From positions 434,001-498,000 of the forward strand of contig CADEFN010000002.1 in assembly GCA_902826615.1 (NCBI GenBank): DNA of 64,000 nt. Direction: 5' to 3'. The stretch comes from an uncultured Gemmatimonadota bacterium (GTDB taxonomy: Bacteria > Gemmatimonadota > Gemmatimonadetes > Gemmatimonadales > Gemmatimonadaceae). The position numbers and the translations under genes are program-made. The notes beneath the pieces are model-generated. The model had not been told where the DNA came from and did not search any database. It worked only from the letters and a program-made list of their open reading frames with translations. Positions 62,170 through 64,000 of this stretch are shown here, piece after piece; position 1 is the stretch's first letter, and the number at the start of each line of letters is the position of its first letter.

Positions 62170-63593
62170 AAGCGCTGCTGCTCGTGGGCGCCCTGCTGAC
62201 GGCGTTCGCGCCGTGCGCACACGGGCAGGTGACATCCCGCATCACCGGGACGGTGTACGACAGCATCGGAAGCCGGCACCTCTCCGACGCGCTGATCCAG
62301 CTGGTGCGGGGAGACAACCCGGCGGCCACCCTGAGCACCCGCTCGGACGCCGAGGGCCGCTACGCCTTCGACAGCGTCAGCGCCGGCACCTGGCTCATCG
62401 GCTTTTATCACCCGATGGTCGACTCGTTAGGGCTGGACATGCCCACGCTGCGGATAGACATCAACCGGGCCGATCCGGTCCGCGCGATGCTGACCATCCC
62501 ATCGGCGGCCACGGTAGTCCGGAATACCTGCGGCCCACTGCCGAAGGGCCACGGGTTGTGGTACGGCAGGGTCAAAAACGCCGCAACCGGAGGCCTCGCC
62601 GCTGGGGCTACTGTGCTGGCCCAGTGGAGCACCCTGGTGGTGCAAGGCACCAGCATCTCGCGTCAACTCGGTACGGTGGAAGACACCGCACGCGACGATG
62701 GTCTCTTTGCGATGTGCGGTGTTGGCACCGACGAGATTGTCGTAGCCCGCTCGTGGCTTGGCCCCGACTCCTCCGGTGTGGCGACCCTCTCCGTGCCCAG
62801 CAGCGGCTTGCTCTACCGGGACCTCTGGATCGCTCCGGTTATCATGGCGCAACGACGTGTGGCCGACGATTCTCTGAGCAGCGACTCCCTGAAAGTCCCG
62901 GTCCGTGTCGGCGACCGCAGCCTGCGAGGTCGCGTCGCGCGGGTCAATGGCAGCCCCGTCGAGGGTGCCCGCCTGCGCGTGCCAGACAGTGGGGTGGAAG
63001 TGGTCACCAACAGCAACGGATTTTTCACAGTCGACTCACTCCCCGCCGGGACACAAACCGTGGACCTGAGGGCGCTCGGCTTTCTGCCGGTGACGCAGAC
63101 GGTGGATCTCGCTGCCCCCGTGGTCACGCAAGACTTTGTCCTCGAATCGCGCACCACCTACCTCGACACCGTCAAGGTGATCGGGCAGCGCATAATGGAG
63201 AACCCGCGGTACCTCGATTTTCTCCAGCGCAAGAAAAGTGGCTTTGGCTATTTCCTGGACGAAGACCAGATTGAGCGACGACAACCCGTTTTTCTTGCCG
63301 ACCTCCTGCGCCTCACCCCAGGGATCATGGTCATGCCTTCCACCTTCGGCGGCGGCTCCATTCGCATGCGCGGCAGCAGCTTCACGGCGACCTGTTCCCC
63401 TGCGGTTTTTGTCGATGGGATGCTCATGGCACAGCTCGAGGGCGTCGACATCGAATCGTTCATCAACGTGCAGGACGTACGCGCCGTGGAAGTCTACGCG
63501 CGGACGGCATCCATTCCATCCCAATTCATGACGCTCACGGGCTGCGGATCGATAGTCATCACCACGGGAGCCCGGCGGAAGCGCCCGTCATGA
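62166..63593 (+). CDS. Barrel-less TonB-receptor-like protein 3
   Basis: A 475-residue paralogue with signal peptide (1-20), regulatory domain (about 22-95, SRITGTVYDSIGSRHLSDALI), middle domain with VRNTCGPLPKG and AMCGVGTDEIVV, second regulatory domain (about 255-335, RGRVARVNGSPVEGARLRV) and plug-like C terminus with TYLDTVKVIGQRIMENPRY, LADLLRLTPGIMVMPS, TCSPAVFVDGMLM and LTGCGSIVITTG. Its start overlaps the previous gene by four bases, and its stop overlaps the lipoprotein start (ATGA), so all four are probably one transcript. Confidence 0.75.
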   Translation: MKALLLVGALLTAFAPCAHGQVTSRITGTVYDSIGSRHLSDALIQLVRGDNPAATLSTRSDAEGRYAFDSVSAGTWLIGFYHPMVDSLGLDMPTLRIDINRADPVRAMLTIPSAATVVRNTCGPLPKGHGLWYGRVKNAATGGLAAGATVLAQWSTLVVQGTSISRQLGTVEDTARDDGLFAMCGVGTDEIVVARSWLGPDSSGVATLSVPSSGLLYRDLWIAPVIMAQRRVADDSLSSDSLKVPVRVGDRSLRGRVARVNGSPVEGARLRVPDSGVEVVTNSNGFFTVDSLPAGTQTVDLRALGFLPVTQTVDLAAPVVTQDFVLESRTTYLDTVKVIGQRIMENPRYLDFLQRKKSGFGYFLDEDQIERRQPVFLADLLRLTPGIMVMPSTFGGGSIRMRGSSFTATCSPAVFVDGMLMAQLEGVDIESFINVQDVRAVEVYARTASIPSQFMTLTGCGSIVITTGARRKRPS

Positions 63594-64000
63594 TGCGCCG
63601 GCTTTTTGGTCTACTGCTCGCGCTTACCGGCTGCGGTGAAGTACGCGAGGCCCCCCAGCCACCGGCCATAGTTCCTGCCGCCGAGGCCCCAGCGCTTTCG
63701 CGCGAAGCACCGGTATCGTCCAAAGCCTTCGGTCCGGAAATAGGATTTCGCTCTCGCCGGCTCCTCACCGAACACGTCGAGAAACATGGCGCTGAGTTCG
63801 GCGGTGTCTCCACTGCCGTGTACCTGAGGCTGGCGCAGCAGCTCCGTGATGCCGAACCAGGCGGCGACATTATCGAAGTCACGCGTGCGGACGGAACGAT
63901 CTCCAGATTCCAGCGCTCCACGGGTGCCTTCATCGCCTTTAACGGCGACGGCACCATCCGCACCTTCTTCAAGCCAAATGACGGCGAGAAGTACTTCCAG
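63590..64000 (+). CDS. Lipoprotein with contact-toxin-like domain, C-terminally cut by the window
   Basis: 137 codons are visible and the frame is open at the window end. Start MMRRLFGLLLALTGCGEV gives a lipoprotein signal (lipobox LTGC, Cys at about 15), then a Pro/Ala linker (about 20-45), then a domain beginning FGPEIGFRSRRLLTEHVEKHG and continuing GGDIIEVTRADGTISRFQR and GDGTIRTFFKPNDGEKYF. The 'HxxKHGxEF' and 'DGTIRTFFKP' segments resemble the C-terminal nuclease domains of contact-dependent or polymorphic toxins (RelE/BECR-type fold), from memory of such sequences rather than a search. No immunity gene is in view. Function uncertain. Confidence 0.5.
   Translation, partial: MMRRLFGLLLALTGCGEVREAPQPPAIVPAAEAPALSREAPVSSKAFGPEIGFRSRRLLTEHVEKHGAEFGGVSTAVYLRLAQQLRDAEPGGDIIEVTRADGTISRFQRSTGAFIAFNGDGTIRTFFKPNDGEKYFQ

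Noticed and set aside
60754-62235. 493-codon minus-strand frame over receptor-like protein 2
   Set aside because: Opposite to a protein with signal peptide, duplicated domains and conserved cysteines; no recognisable product.

Overview
The window looks like a chromosomal segment of a high-GC, Gram-negative, diderm bacterium. The mix of genes (a SusC/SusD pair, a long duplicated FtsX/MacB-type 'ADOP' permease, many lipoproteins and Tat-signal proteins, CarboxypepD-regulatory domains, an ECF sigma factor with a membrane partner) fits Gemmatimonadota best. That assignment is an inference from gene content, not from a marker phylogeny. Coding density is high. I found no rRNA, tRNA, CRISPR array, insertion sequence or prophage.

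Layout. 1-5.4 kb: a truncated glycosyltransferase, an ADOP permease, and a nucleoside transporter/PfkB kinase pair. 5.4-8.2 kb: minus-strand DoxX-like membrane protein, GNAT acetyltransferase, small membrane protein and ExbD. 8.3-14.9 kb: dihydrofolate-reductase-like protein, the RNA ligase RtcB behind a strongly structured leader with an intrinsic terminator, then SusD and SusC. 15.1-21.9 kb: gyrA, a DUF1015 protein, a Tat-signal aminotransferase and methylmalonate-semialdehyde dehydrogenase. 21.9-28.2 kb: a tightly packed minus-strand operon of an adenylate-forming ligase, an NMT1-type binding lipoprotein, a TonB-dependent receptor, an ABC ATPase and a permease. 28.6-36.0 kb: a lipoprotein, a Tat-exported flavin oxidoreductase, a P1-family aminopeptidase, a class III aminotransferase, an MscS-related membrane protein, a small zinc-ribbon protein and a zinc alcohol dehydrogenase.

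36.1-41.8 kb carries central metabolism: the 2-oxoglutarate dehydrogenase E2, a small unknown protein, dihydrolipoyl dehydrogenase, and a class V aminotransferase coupled to a short SerA (a likely serine-biosynthesis pair). 41.9-49.1 kb: a Spy/CpxP-like lipoprotein, a PEP-mutase-family lyase, a secreted (alpha/alpha)6 glycosidase-like protein, a secreted serine hydrolase and an EamA transporter. 49.2-52.3 kb: an ECF sigma factor with a putative anti-sigma protein, a CoA-transferase, and a phasin-like protein with a histone-H1-like tail. 52.35-56.3 kb: a plus-strand operon of GHMP kinase, M20 hydrolase, a 71-aa protein, an RNase H with an altered active site, a 60-aa membrane protein and a zinc-ribbon protein. 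56.4-59.3 kb: a lipoprotein, a membrane protein and 3-hydroxyacyl-CoA dehydrogenase. 59.35-64 kb: three tandem paralogues that look like TonB-dependent receptors without a barrel, followed by a lipoprotein that runs off the window and carries a domain resembling contact-dependent toxin C-termini.

The most promising unexplained items are the tandem barrel-less receptor-like proteins with their linked lipoprotein, the structured leader of rtcB, the ligase/TonB/ABC uptake operon, and an octamer (CGTTAGGY) scattered through genes on both strands far more often than expected.
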